From the NCBI GenBank assembly GCA_945833925.1, contig CAMAFX010000001.1:55657-119656 (forward strand): a stretch of DNA of 64,000 nt, given 5' to 3'. How positions within the stretch are numbered: position 1 is the stretch's first letter; the number at the start of each line of letters is the position of its first letter. This document shows, in pieces, positions 50,520 through 60,401 of this stretch. The notes beneath the pieces are model-generated. The model was not told where the DNA came from and made no database searches. It saw nothing but the letters and a program-made list of their open reading frames with translations. The position numbers were made by a program, and so were the translations under genes. Origin of the DNA: an uncultured Prevotellaceae bacterium (GTDB taxonomy: Bacteria; Bacteroidota; Bacteroidia; Bacteroidales; Bacteroidaceae).

Positions 50520-50668
50520 ATTTAGGCAGTTTTTATTGGTCGGTAAATTTAAGTCTAATTGGTGGCAAAAATACAAAAAAAAGTTCATTTCACAAACAAC
50601 TCGCTTGTTTTCTTGTTTGTGTCAGAGTAAAGTCGTAAATTTGTCATACGAAACAAATTTGATAATCC

Positions 50669-51910
50669 ATGAACAAAGAGTTAGTTGACCGTTTCCTAAA
50701 GTATGTCAGCTTTGACACACAGTCGAGCGAGGAGAATGAAGCAGAGTGCCCCAGCACGCAGAAGCAGTTTGAATTGGCAAAGTACCTGAAGCAGGAGCTT
50801 GAGGGACTGGGTCTTGAGGATGTCGAGATGGACGAGCATGCCTACGTCTATGCCACACTGCCCTCGAACCTCGATGCCCAGCAGGCAGCCAAGGTGCCCA
50901 CCATCGGTTTCATTGCCCACATGGACACGTCGCCCGACTGCAGTGGTGCCGACATACGTCCGCGCATCATCGAGAACTACGACGGGGAGGATGTTATTTT
51001 GAATAAGGAGAAGAACATCGTCACCAGCGTCAAGCTTTTCCCCGAGCTGAAAAATCACGTGGGCGAGGACCTCATCGTCACCGACGGAAACACTCTGCTT
51101 GGTGCCGACGACAAGGCGGGCATTGCCGAGATAGTTACTGCCATGACATACCTGCAGTCTCACCCCGAGATTAAGCACGGCAAGATACGCGTCGGTTTCA
51201 ACCCCGACGAGGAGATAGGTGCCGGAGCGCATCTCTTCGATGTCGAGAAGTTTGGTTGTCAGTGGGCATACACCATGGACGGAGGCGAGGTAGGCGAACT
51301 GGAGTACGAGAACTTCAATGCTGCCGGAGCCAAGGTCACCATCAACGGCTGCAACGTCCATCCGGGCTATGCCAAGGGAAAGATGGTGAATGCGTGCATC
51401 GTGGCAAGCGAGTTTGCACAGATGATGCCCGAGAACGAGCGTCCCGAGAAGACCGACGGCTACGAAGGCTTCTTCCATCTCACCTCGATGCAGGCTACCG
51501 TAGAGGGTGCCACACTCAGCTACATCATACGCGACCACAACCGTGGCATGTTCGAGATGCGCAAGCAGGTGCTGCTCGACATGGCTGAGCGCCTCAACGA
51601 CCGTTACGGTCAGGGCACCGTCATCGTCAGCATCAAGGACCAGTACTACAACATGCTGAGCCAGCTCGAGGACAAACCACACATCACCGACATTGCCAAG
51701 AGGGCAATCGAGGAGGCATGCGGTTTCTGCACCGTAGTGCCCATCCGTGGTGGCACCGACGGCGCGCAGCTCTCGTTCAGGGGACTGCCTTGTCCCAACA
51801 TCTTTGCCGGTGGCTTGAACTTCCACGGCCGTCATGAGTTCGTGCCCATCCAGAACATGGAGAAGGCGATGATGACCGTCGTCAACATCTGCCGCCTCAC
51901 TGCCGAATAG
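50669..51910 (+). CDS. pepT: Peptidase T
   Basis: [83 protein letters not shown]. Confidence 0.96.
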   Translation: MNKELVDRFLKYVSFDTQSSEENEAECPSTQKQFELAKYLKQELEGLGLEDVEMDEHAYVYATLPSNLDAQQAAKVPTIGFIAHMDTSPDCSGADIRPRIIENYDGEDVILNKEKNIVTSVKLFPELKNHVGEDLIVTDGNTLLGADDKAGIAEIVTAMTYLQSHPEIKHGKIRVGFNPDEEIGAGAHLFDVEKFGCQWAYTMDGGEVGELEYENFNAAGAKVTINGCNVHPGYAKGKMVNACIVASEFAQMMPENERPEKTDGYEGFFHLTSMQATVEGATLSYIIRDHNRGMFEMRKQVLLDMAERLNDRYGQGTVIVSIKDQYYNMLSQLEDKPHITDIAKRAIEEACGFCTVVPIRGGTDGAQLSFRGLPCPNIFAGGLNFHGRHEFVPIQNMEKAMMTVVNICRLTAE

Positions 51911-51912
51911 AG

Positions 51913-51952
51913 AAAAAGTAAGGAGTGTCAACGCTGACACTCCTTACTTTTT
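51913..51952. terminator. Bidirectional terminator between pepT and the toxin gene
   Basis: AAAAAGTAAGGAGTGTCA-ACGC-TGACACTCCTTACTTTTT, perfect 18-bp stem. Confidence 0.95.
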
Positions 51953-52222
51953 GAATAAATCACTATGTGAGCCTGTTCTGACAAGGCGAACAAGTCGGAT
52001 GGAATCTGTGATGTCGTACATCAGTAACCAATCGGGAGCAATGTGGCATTCCCAGATACCTGCGAATTTGCCTTTGAGAACGTGAGGAAGATATGAAGCC
52101 GGAACTTGACCGTCTCGCTGAAGATAGTCAAGAACAGTGCGCATATCTTCAATGTTCAGACCTCGCTTGACCATCAGTTTAAGGTCTTTCTTGAACTGTC
52201 TGGAAAATTCAAGTTCGTACAT
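51944..52222 (-). CDS. YafQ-family type II toxin
   Basis: FSRQFKKDLKLMVKRGLN...VLKGKFAGIWECHIAPDWLLMYD...RTGSHSDLFKK. Confidence 0.92.
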   Translation of the reverse strand: MYELEFSRQFKKDLKLMVKRGLNIEDMRTVLDYLQRDGQVPASYLPHVLKGKFAGIWECHIAPDWLLMYDITDSIRLVRLVRTGSHSDLFKK

Positions 52223-52223
52223 A

Positions 52224-52463
52224 TTACGAAAGGCATTGGTTCAACAGATCGTCAACGGAAGAAGCCTTAAAAGTCTTACCAGCCCTGACATCTTCGATGG
52301 CTTTGATAGTCGTGGCATTAAGTTCTCTCGTCTTTGTCGGGTTGGCAACTCTAACAGCAGCGACACCCTTGATCATCTTCAAGGCTTTCTTAATGTCTGA
52401 GATTACAGCGTTCTCTTCAAGTGTAATTTCAAGATACTGTACAGGTATTGATGCTGTATTCAT
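52224..52463 (-). CDS. Cognate antitoxin
   Basis: 79 aa ORF directly upstream of the toxin; a promoter and palindrome lie further upstream. Confidence 0.75.
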   Translation of the reverse strand: MNTASIPVQYLEITLEENAVISDIKKALKMIKGVAAVRVANPTKTRELNATTIKAIEDVRAGKTFKASSVDDLLNQCLS

Positions 52464-52534
52464 ATTTTTGGTTATTTATAAAAGTGATGTTATGTTCTAA
52501 TATCTTAATCGACAGCAGTGCGACAAGTGTGATA

Positions 52535-52557
52535 GCCGACTTGCGTCGGCAAAGTTA
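52535..52557 (-). promoter_or_regulatory. TA operon promoter (-7 TAACTTTG) with abutting palindrome GCCGAC-TTGC-GTCGGC
   Basis: Minus-strand TAACTTTG at 52550-52557; palindrome at 52535-52550. Confidence 0.6.
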
Positions 52558-52750
52558 CACATTTTTCAGAAATAAGAAGCATGTTTCTCCAACTTTAACA
52601 TTTTTCCGTGCCGGGATTCTTTGACATGGCATGTGTGATTATTCTGTTGTCTCCTTCAGAACCTAACCGCGATAAGCTTACTTCAATTATCCCCGAAAGG
52701 GTATAGTACGGCGTTCTTTCTGCTGTATTATACCCTTTCGGTGCGTTTTG

Positions 52751-52783
52751 TTTGGAAGTTTGGCGGAAAAAGTGCTACTTTTG
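52751..52783 (+). promoter_or_regulatory. Orphan promoter (TTTG - 21 bp - TACTTTTG)
   Basis: TTTG 52751-52754 and TACTTTTG 52776-52783; no convincing + strand ORF downstream before 53118. Confidence 0.45.
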
Positions 52784-52990
52784 TACCCGAAAGGGACGTT
52801 TCTAAGTTTTCCATAAATTAATTAATAGACATTGTGTTGAGATTATAATTTTCGTTAATTCACGGTCAATTCACGAACATTTACGTATAAAATATAAATG
52901 CTCGATTTGCGCGAATAATGTAGGCAAAACGTTGAAGGGGTAACTTTTTGCTTAATCTGTAGTTGTTTCTGTTTGTAGCAGACACTGCTT

Positions 52991-53105
52991 TTAGAAAAAG
53001 CTGCTGCTGCTTCCAGAAAATGCAGTAGCAGCTTTTCCTGGAAGCAGTAGCAGCTTTTCTTGGAAGCAGTAGCAGCTTTTCTTGGAAGCAGTAGCAGCTT
53101 CATTT
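52991..53105. repeat. 22-bp-period array (1 inverted + 4 direct units)
   Basis: gcagtagcagctttt at 53022, 53044, 53066 and 53088; inverted unit aaaaagctgctgctgcttccag at about 52995-53016. Confidence 0.92.
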
Positions 53106-53117
53106 TAGTTCATCTGC

Positions 53118-53906
53118 TTATTCCCATTTGAACTTCAGGTTGCAGCTGGCGGTGAAGACTTCCTCTGTATATCTGAGTGTCGCATCTTCTCCGTTTGCCT
53201 TCGCTTTTAGATATTCGTTTGTGTGTTCCTTGAGTATGGGCATTGTCACGAAGATTCTCATCTCGTCATACTTTTCGGATGGAATATCGTTGAATATAAG
53301 AGAATAACTTGTAGTTAACCATGAATCCTTTACGAAATAGTCATCCACGGCGGTTGGCATCTGGTCATTGTATCCATACAACAGATATGGATGCTCAATG
53401 CCAACTGCCATACAACTTTTACCGTTTACCTTAAAGTGTTTATTAAGAACTGTACCTGGGGCCTCGCCAAACAGTACCTTGTCACAAGTTATTTTTACCT
53501 GTCCATTGATAAATGCGGTAAATGGATTTGGCCAGCTCTTCTCCTTCTTATACCATTCAGCACCGTCAAGATACTGCATGTAGGGTTCAAGGATGAAGGA
53601 TGTTCTTTCCTTAGCATATTTGTTATCTTCAATCTCTTTTAAGTTATAACCACCTACGTATACCGCTATATGTAAAGCCGAATAACTTTTGTAGTGGATT
53701 ACGTGGTTTTCATTGATGTATACTCCATCGTAAGACGTTGAATTGCCTTCTATACTAATTCCATTAATGTCTCCACCATCGTAAACATCGGTCAAAAGAG
53801 GACCCGGGTATGGTGGAACAAGACCATTATCCTCTTCTTCCTCAGAACATGATAGAATACACAATGCAGATAATACAGCAAATAGCAGATAATAATACTT
53901 TCTCAT
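53118..53906 (-). CDS. Lipoprotein, DUF5025-like
   Basis: MRKYYYLLFAVLSALCILSCSEEEED lipobox. Confidence 0.7.
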   Translation of the reverse strand: MRKYYYLLFAVLSALCILSCSEEEEDNGLVPPYPGPLLTDVYDGGDINGISIEGNSTSYDGVYINENHVIHYKSYSALHIAVYVGGYNLKEIEDNKYAKERTSFILEPYMQYLDGAEWYKKEKSWPNPFTAFINGQVKITCDKVLFGEAPGTVLNKHFKVNGKSCMAVGIEHPYLLYGYNDQMPTAVDDYFVKDSWLTTSYSLIFNDIPSEKYDEMRIFVTMPILKEHTNEYLKAKANGEDATLRYTEEVFTASCNLKFKWE

Positions 53907-54030
53907 AATAGTGACATGTTAATTTCAGAGTAACTTTACTTTCTTAATCTTATATAGCTTGGAATCCATGAATCATGCGTCTGTTGATGTTCCAATTTTT
54001 ATGTTATATTCTTGGAGGCGGGGTGTGTAG

Positions 54031-55092
54031 TCACCTCTTCCAGAAGTTGATGCCGGTATAGAACTTGCAGGTGATGAAGGTGTCGTTGGACGTGAGGTCG
54101 TGCTGTCGGCAGTTGAAGGTGTGGGCTACGAGAGAGATACCGACATAGTTGCGTGTGTTGTTCCACACCATGCCGATGCGGGCAGTCATGTCTGCGTTGA
54201 AGTTGCCACGGTAATAGAGTCCCTTCTTGAAGGGGGACGTGCCTTCGGGCATGGCGGTGTCGGACCATACTGAACGGTCGGCGCGGCGGTAACCGACAGA
54301 TGGCGCGAGGTCGAAGCTGAGAAGCCAGCCCTGGCGCGGTACCCAGTTGTAGGCATAGCCGCCACTAAGTCCGAAGTCCATGTATTTTATTCTTTCTGCC
54401 TGAATGTCGGTGGCTCCTGGCACCTGAGTGCTCAGTTTGTCGTGGTCGATGTGTATGTCGTGCTTGGTAATGCTGATGCCGTATTTCCAGGTGCCGGCAC
54501 TGCGCCTCTGCCTGGTCAGGAGACGGTGGGCGGCAGGCAGCGAGAAGTGTCGGTGGTTGGCGATGAAGTAGAGGTTGAGCCCGATGAGGCTGGATTGGAT
54601 GGCGTCGGTGCGGGTGCCTTCGAAGGGATCGAGTGCATGCGCATAGCCGCGCGAGGAACGCAGCGAGAAGTCGTTGCCGGTCTTGCGATAGAAGAAATCG
54701 GCACCGAAGCGGTTGGTGTAGATGGATACCTCCATCTCCTTCTTCTTGACCTTCTCCTTGCCTAAATTGAGAACGTCGACGTTGTAGCCGAGCAGAAGGA
54801 AGTGCCAGCCGACGTGTGGACCAACCCTGAGGGATGGATGCGAGGCGAAGGTGAGCGACTGGTGGCTGCTCTTGTTGCGTAGTGTGAACCACTCGCTGCC
54901 CTCGATGGTGTGGAGCATAGCCGTCATGTGGTAGCGGTCGGGCTCGATGTAGGTGGTGTCGTAGTTGTTGTAGATGCGTGCCCAGTGACGGAACCAGTCG
55001 ATAACGGCATGCGACTTCCCTCCCTCTGTCTGCGTAAAGGCAGGCAGTGAGCAGCATGCAAGCAACAACAATATGAGTGACTTCTTGCTCAA
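54031..55092 (-). CDS. DUF4421-like predicted outer-membrane protein
   Basis: Signal peptide; NYDTTYIEPDRYHMTAMLHTIEGSEWFTLRN; aromatic-rich beta-strands. Confidence 0.75.
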   Translation of the reverse strand: MSKKSLILLLLACCSLPAFTQTEGGKSHAVIDWFRHWARIYNNYDTTYIEPDRYHMTAMLHTIEGSEWFTLRNKSSHQSLTFASHPSLRVGPHVGWHFLLLGYNVDVLNLGKEKVKKKEMEVSIYTNRFGADFFYRKTGNDFSLRSSRGYAHALDPFEGTRTDAIQSSLIGLNLYFIANHRHFSLPAAHRLLTRQRRSAGTWKYGISITKHDIHIDHDKLSTQVPGATDIQAERIKYMDFGLSGGYAYNWVPRQGWLLSFDLAPSVGYRRADRSVWSDTAMPEGTSPFKKGLYYRGNFNADMTARIGMVWNNTRNYVGISLVAHTFNCRQHDLTSNDTFITCKFYTGINFWKR

Positions 55093-55109
55093 GATGACTT
55101 GCTTTTTTG

Positions 55110-56099
55110 TCAGAGTTTGCCGAGGATGCGGTCCATCACCCAGTTGACGGCAGTGCCGCTGATGCTGTCGCAGGTGCAGACGGTCTTGCCCTGCAGGTGC
55201 TCGACGATGTTCTGGATGAGCGGCATCTGTACGTGTGGTGGATTCTCAATCTTTATCTCCTGTCTGCCAGCCTCTGTGTGGAGGGCGATGGGGTCGTAGG
55301 TGAAGACGGAGAAGCATATCTGGCCCTTGTCGCCGATGAGTTCGATGCGGTCGGTCTTGGCACTCTCGTGAGCGACGAAGCACCACGAACCCGAACCGGG
55401 CAGTCCGTTGGCAAAGAGGAAGGATGCGCTGACAGTGTCCTCGGTCTCGTAGAGGTGACCGCGGTTGGTGCTGTAGCCGTTGACGCGCGTGATGGGCCCG
55501 AAGAACATCTGCAGAAGGTCGAGCTGGTGAGGAGCCAGATCGTAGAAATAGCCACCTCCGGCAATGTCGCGCTGAACACGCCATGGCAGGTTCTGCTCGT
55601 TGTAGTCGAGGTCGCGCGGTGGCACGGCAAAGCGTATCTGCACGTTGATGACGTTGCCGATGGCACCACTGTCCACCAGTTCCTTCACCTTAAGAAAATA
55701 GGGAAGGTAGCGGCGGTAGTATGCTACGAAACACTTCACGCCTGTCTGCTGGGATATATGGTTGACGCGCTGACAGTCGGCATAGGTGGCAGCAAGCGGT
55801 TTCTCGACATAGACCGTCTTGCCCGCCTTCATCGCCATGATGGCATAGGTGGCGTGCGACGACGGCGGAGTGGCAATGTAGACAGCGTTGACGTCGGGGT
55901 CCTGGATGAGCTGCCATGCGTCGCTGTACCATCGTGGTATGTTGTGACGCTCGGCATACGACTGCGCCTTGCTGGGGTTGCGGCTCATAACGGCTACGAC
56001 CCTTGAACCAGGCACCAGATTGAATGCCGGACCACTTTTCTTCTCGGTAACCTCTCCGCAACCGATGAATCCCCATTTAATTTCTGTTACGTTTGCCAT
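55110..56099 (-). CDS. Gfo/Idh/MocA family oxidoreductase
   Basis: IKWGFIGCGEVTEKKSGPAF, VYIATPPSSHATYAIMAMKAGKTVYVEKPLAAT. Confidence 0.95.
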   Translation of the reverse strand: MANVTEIKWGFIGCGEVTEKKSGPAFNLVPGSRVVAVMSRNPSKAQSYAERHNIPRWYSDAWQLIQDPDVNAVYIATPPSSHATYAIMAMKAGKTVYVEKPLAATYADCQRVNHISQQTGVKCFVAYYRRYLPYFLKVKELVDSGAIGNVINVQIRFAVPPRDLDYNEQNLPWRVQRDIAGGGYFYDLAPHQLDLLQMFFGPITRVNGYSTNRGHLYETEDTVSASFLFANGLPGSGSWCFVAHESAKTDRIELIGDKGQICFSVFTYDPIALHTEAGRQEIKIENPPHVQMPLIQNIVEHLQGKTVCTCDSISGTAVNWVMDRILGKL

Positions 56100-56274
56100 G
56101 ACAAATATAAATTTTGTTATCGATTTGCAAATATACGACTTTTTATTGTTAATTTTGCATCCGATAAAAACTTATTTGAGGAACGAAGAGTATTAGTCGA
56201 ACTTTTCGCAAACTTCCGATAACTCATTAAATGTAAGCAAGTGCATACTTGCTAAACTTGAATAATAATAGACG

Positions 56275-57186
56275 ATGGAACAAGAAATAAAGAATGAACC
56301 TTTGATAAAGAGTCGCGGATATGTGAGCAGTATCGGTTCTGGCATGCGTCTGCCGCTGCGCCATCCACTGGGATTCCTGCGCCAGGTGTGGCCAGTCGTG
56401 CTGACTGCCTTTGTAGTTACTGCGTTGGTTGGAAACATGATGGCTGACGACTGCTGGCTGTTCTTCAATATGGGTTTTGCTGACGGACTTACCACGCACG
56501 ACCTGCTGAGCCTGCCACTGCTGAAGGTGATGGGATGGTTAGGACTCAACGGACTGATGATGTGCGTGCTGACTGGTGTGGTGGCATACCAGATGAAGCG
56601 CTATGCCGAACTGAACTATCTGCCTTCCGTCCAGCCATGGAAGGTGGCAGGATTGATGCTGCCAACGTTGAGGCGCTCTGCCGTTCTGTTCGTTGTGGGT
56701 TACGCGGTGCTGGCTGTGCTTGCGGTGCTCTCGCTTTTTCTGTTGCCTCACCGTGCGTGGGCTTTGGCTGTTTTTACATTTATTTCGTTGATTCTCTCGT
56801 TCGTGCTAAGCATTGGCGGCATGCGTTATCTGATGTCGGATAACAGCAGACTGTCGTCGCTGGCATGGCCTATAGTTCACATAACCAGGACGGGTGGCGC
56901 ATTTGCAACGTGGATAGTCTGCGGAATGGTCTTCGTACTGGTTACGATGGTTGGTTTCATACCGGCACTGTGCTGCACCTACGTTGGCGGCATGTCCGAC
57001 ATGGCTGTGCTGATAGGCGACGGAACGGACCTGCCCGGCAGTTTCGTGTACGTCCGTGCCCTGGCATTCGGTCTCGGCACCATCACCGAGTCGATAGCAT
57101 TGCTCTTCTTCATTGTGCCCCTCGCCTTCAGCTGGGGAGCACAGACTGCGATAGAAAACGAGGGAGAGAACGGAACACAGGAGTAA
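56275..57186 (+). CDS. Polytopic inner-membrane protein, unknown function
   Basis: 303 aa with multiple hydrophobic segments and a TAATTTTG box upstream. Confidence 0.7.
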   Translation: MEQEIKNEPLIKSRGYVSSIGSGMRLPLRHPLGFLRQVWPVVLTAFVVTALVGNMMADDCWLFFNMGFADGLTTHDLLSLPLLKVMGWLGLNGLMMCVLTGVVAYQMKRYAELNYLPSVQPWKVAGLMLPTLRRSAVLFVVGYAVLAVLAVLSLFLLPHRAWALAVFTFISLILSFVLSIGGMRYLMSDNSRLSSLAWPIVHITRTGGAFATWIVCGMVFVLVTMVGFIPALCCTYVGGMSDMAVLIGDGTDLPGSFVYVRALAFGLGTITESIALLFFIVPLAFSWGAQTAIENEGENGTQE

Positions 57187-57200
57187 GTGACAGTGCTCCG

Positions 57201-57952
57201 TCAAGGCATGAAATTCCTGCGTTCTATCCAACGCTGGAGAAAAAGGTCGTAGAGGTAATATCGACCACCCTCTTCTGTGATATATGCTTTTTTCATGAGT
57301 GTGCGTAAGCCTGACTGTACACTGCTGGCAGAGGTCAGTTTGTAACGTTTGATGAAAGCTGAACTTTGTGCTTTGGCTACCTTGCCTTCTCGCGCGATAG
57401 CTAAAAGTAAAGCCTTCTGGCGTGAGGAAAGCAAGCGCAGGAGGTCTGTGTAGGTGTGTTCGTACGTGTCGAGTATGTTGCCGAGGGCAATTGGTAAATA
57501 GTCTGCTGAACAGGTGCTTCCGACAGGTGTCAGAGAGTACACCTCGACTCATTGATGTCGCCCACCTGTATGTTGAGCGATGCTTCTCCCATTGGGTCGA
57601 AGCTGATACCGGCACGGAGTGACATAACCACATCCCAGAATCGCTGCAGGGCTTTCTTGCCTTTGGACTTCAGTTTGTCAGCAATCTCCGTTCCTAACAT
57701 TGCAACGAAGTCCGCAAGATTGCTGGTGCTGTAAATGTCCACGTAGAAGATCTTGTAGTCCTTGAGTTCAGCCTGTGCGAAACAATGGTGTATCAGACTG
57801 GATTTGCCTATACGACGCGGAGCCTCCAATACTACATCGTTGCCGTTTCGCAGGAGGCGAAGCAGTTCGCGTGTCTCCGCTTCACGGTCGCAAAAGTGCT
57901 CTTTGTCAAGGTATCCTCTTATCAGAAATGGGTTAATATCAGCCAGTTTCAT
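57201..57952 (-). pseudogene. Decayed AAA ATPase: N-terminal P-loop part and C-terminal part, middle deleted and frame broken
   Basis: 57530-57952 encodes LEAPRRIGKSSLIHHCFAQ...; 57201-57542 in another frame encodes LLRLLSSRQKALLLAIAREGKV...SVQSGLRTLMKKAYI. The Walker B/sensor region is absent. Confidence 0.8.
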
Positions 57953-58049
57953 ATCATTATTTTTTAATCATTGAAAAAAGGTGATGTAAAGTTACTGATA
58001 TTTTTTTCATCCGTCAAAGGATTATTGAAGGAATATTTACCGATTGTTG

Positions 58050-60323
58050 TCAGTTGAAGAAGTTCCAGCTGACGCCCCAGTGTATGGTCATCGGATTGAT
58101 GGGGTAGTGCGGTGCGAGGAACATCCTGCCCGAACCGGCATTGACGTGGTTGATGCTGACGTAGATGCGGCAGCGCTTGATGTGCAGGTTGGCGAAGGCG
58201 TTGATGATGGGGTAGTTGCCTATCTTGACGCGTGGGTTGCCTGTGTCCTGCACGGCAAACTGGCCGAGCGAGGTGGAATAGTCGGGAGCATAGTAATTGC
58301 TGAAATAACGGATGTCGCCGCCGAGTTCTATGCGCAGCACCTTGGCGTAGAGGAACGTGAGGCACAGTCGGCTGTAGGCGTTGAACTTAGGCAGTGGTAG
58401 GATGTCGGCGTCGGACGTAGTCTGGTAGCTCAGTTCGTTGTCCCACGTCAGGGGACCGAGCTTGAAGTCCTGCTTGAGGGTGGCGCTGAACACCTGTATG
58501 TTGCCGCCTGCCTGTCTAACCTGTACGGCGTGGGAATAGTCTGCCGGCACGGTGCTGAGAGGATCAGCGCCGGTGTGCAGCGTGTTGCTCATTGCAAGGT
58601 AAGAATAGTTGGTGAGGTTCTCCGTTCCGACGGTGATGCTGGTCTTTGTGCGCTTGTTGCTGAGCGTTCCCTCGATGCGAATCCTCTTCTCCATGTTGAG
58701 GTCGTTGTCCCACCACGCATACTGCGAGTGGTAGTGCTCGAAGTAGAAGTCGGGCGTAACATTCTTGATGAAGGCGTGTGCGGCAATCTGTACCGTGTCC
58801 TTCTTGAACATAGGTATGTTGAGGTCGGCGCGTCCGTCGACGTCGAACTCGCCGATGTTCGTTCCCACAAGATTAACGTCGCCCACGGCACGATAGTGTA
58901 TCAGCGAACCGAGAGCCTTGTTTATCTCGCCTCCAACGCTGAGGTTGTTTCGGGTGTAGCTGTACAGACCGCCTGCCTTGTCGGCTCCCTCGAGATAGGG
59001 CAGGGCAATGCGCTCGAACTTATGGCTGACGAATGCCGTCAGTCCCATCTTGACCCACTTCTTGAATCCCTCGTTCAGCGACAGCCCGACGGTGTTCTTT
59101 ATCTTGAGAGCCTTCGTCTTGTCGTAGGCATAGCCGAGACCGCCGTAGTAGAGGTTTGTATAGAAGTCCTCGGGCGTGTTGTAGCTGTAGTGGGTGTGGT
59201 TGAGATGGTCAATCTGCAGTGTGTGGATGATGTTGCTGACGGGTACGAACTCCTGTGGAGTGACGATGCTGTTGGTCCACTGCGTGCGTAGCGAATCGAG
59301 CACGTTGGCGAGTCGCAGCGTGTCGGCTTTCAGCACCTCTCGTATGCTGTCGTTCAACTGTTTCAGGAGTTCCTTGTCCTCGGGCATCTTGGGCTGCAGC
59401 GAGTCGGGTAGTACCACGTCCTTGTAGTAGCCCAGCTTGTAGTTGTGGGTGAGGTAGTACTTCTGGTAGTCGTTGCGGTTGTAGGCGTCGGCAAGCATGG
59501 TGGGGATGTCCTTCGAACCGTAGCTCTGCTGGAAACTCTGGGGGTCGAGGATGTACCTGTCGTCTTCGATGCCTCCGTTCTCGGCGTTCTTCTGGTGTCC
59601 CATCTGCAGGTAGGCGTGCATGTTGTAGCGCTCGCCGAGATAGTAGCCGAAGAGGTTGCCGTCGAAGATGGAGTTCTGCGACGAGTTGTAGTAACCGCGA
59701 CCATAGAGGTAGTCGAGCTTGAAGCCTATTCCGCTGATCTTGTTGATGTTGGATGCAAAGTAGGCACGCACGCGGTCTTCGCCTGTCTGCTTGTTGCCAC
59801 ACGAGTGGTAGGAGAGGTTGGTGACGGGACTGAGCGTGTTGGTGAACCTGAGGTCGGCAACGTTGCCTATGCCGAAGTCGAAGGGGTTGAGGAAGAGGAA
59901 CGGCTGCGTGGTGCGACGGTTGAGGAAGATGCGCGACAGTCGCGGCGAGGCGATGTTGCCCAGATAGCTGTATTCGCCGTTGTAACCGTCGGTGTTGTTG
60001 AAATGGCTGTAGTGGGCGGCGACGGTGTCGTTGTTCTCGGCGGGAACGATGGTGCCAAGACGAGGCTCGATGACCCACTGGAAGAGTCCGATGGGTATCT
60101 CCTTGTCCTTCTTGGTGGTGTCCCTGCCCCAGGTGGTGCGCTGGCCGTTCTCGTCGCTTTCGTAGTTCTGCACGAAATCGGTGCCGTCCATGCCCGACTG
60201 GCTGCTTGTATGATTGCGGTTGATACTGTGACCATTGCCAGCTGAACGCAATGTCTTTTGCGCGTACGTGCAAGTCGCGCACATGCATAATAAGACAACG
60301 GTGTGCAGTAGTTTTCTAATCAT
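58050..60323 (-). CDS. Putative porin (Porin_10-like)
   Basis: 757 aa; signal peptide; IPIGLFQWVIEPRLGTIVP; amphipathic strands to a C-terminal aromatic. Confidence 0.8.
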   Translation of the reverse strand: MIRKLLHTVVLLCMCATCTYAQKTLRSAGNGHSINRNHTSSQSGMDGTDFVQNYESDENGQRTTWGRDTTKKDKEIPIGLFQWVIEPRLGTIVPAENNDTVAAHYSHFNNTDGYNGEYSYLGNIASPRLSRIFLNRRTTQPFLFLNPFDFGIGNVADLRFTNTLSPVTNLSYHSCGNKQTGEDRVRAYFASNINKISGIGFKLDYLYGRGYYNSSQNSIFDGNLFGYYLGERYNMHAYLQMGHQKNAENGGIEDDRYILDPQSFQQSYGSKDIPTMLADAYNRNDYQKYYLTHNYKLGYYKDVVLPDSLQPKMPEDKELLKQLNDSIREVLKADTLRLANVLDSLRTQWTNSIVTPQEFVPVSNIIHTLQIDHLNHTHYSYNTPEDFYTNLYYGGLGYAYDKTKALKIKNTVGLSLNEGFKKWVKMGLTAFVSHKFERIALPYLEGADKAGGLYSYTRNNLSVGGEINKALGSLIHYRAVGDVNLVGTNIGEFDVDGRADLNIPMFKKDTVQIAAHAFIKNVTPDFYFEHYHSQYAWWDNDLNMEKRIRIEGTLSNKRTKTSITVGTENLTNYSYLAMSNTLHTGADPLSTVPADYSHAVQVRQAGGNIQVFSATLKQDFKLGPLTWDNELSYQTTSDADILPLPKFNAYSRLCLTFLYAKVLRIELGGDIRYFSNYYAPDYSTSLGQFAVQDTGNPRVKIGNYPIINAFANLHIKRCRIYVSINHVNAGSGRMFLAPHYPINPMTIHWGVSWNFFN

Positions 60324-60401
60324 ACAGTGGTGTTGTGGTTGAGAACCGTCTTTAGTTTAGTTTTATTCTTCTTGTTCCCCTTCGTGGGATTCATGATGGG
60401 G

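Noticed and set aside
52855-53103. 82-aa minus ORF MKLLLLPRKAATASKKSCYCFQEK...
   Set aside because: Produced by reading through the 22-bp array in shifting frames; not protein-like.
52991-53105. CRISPR array
   Set aside because: Contiguous 22-bp units, no spacers, no cas genes.
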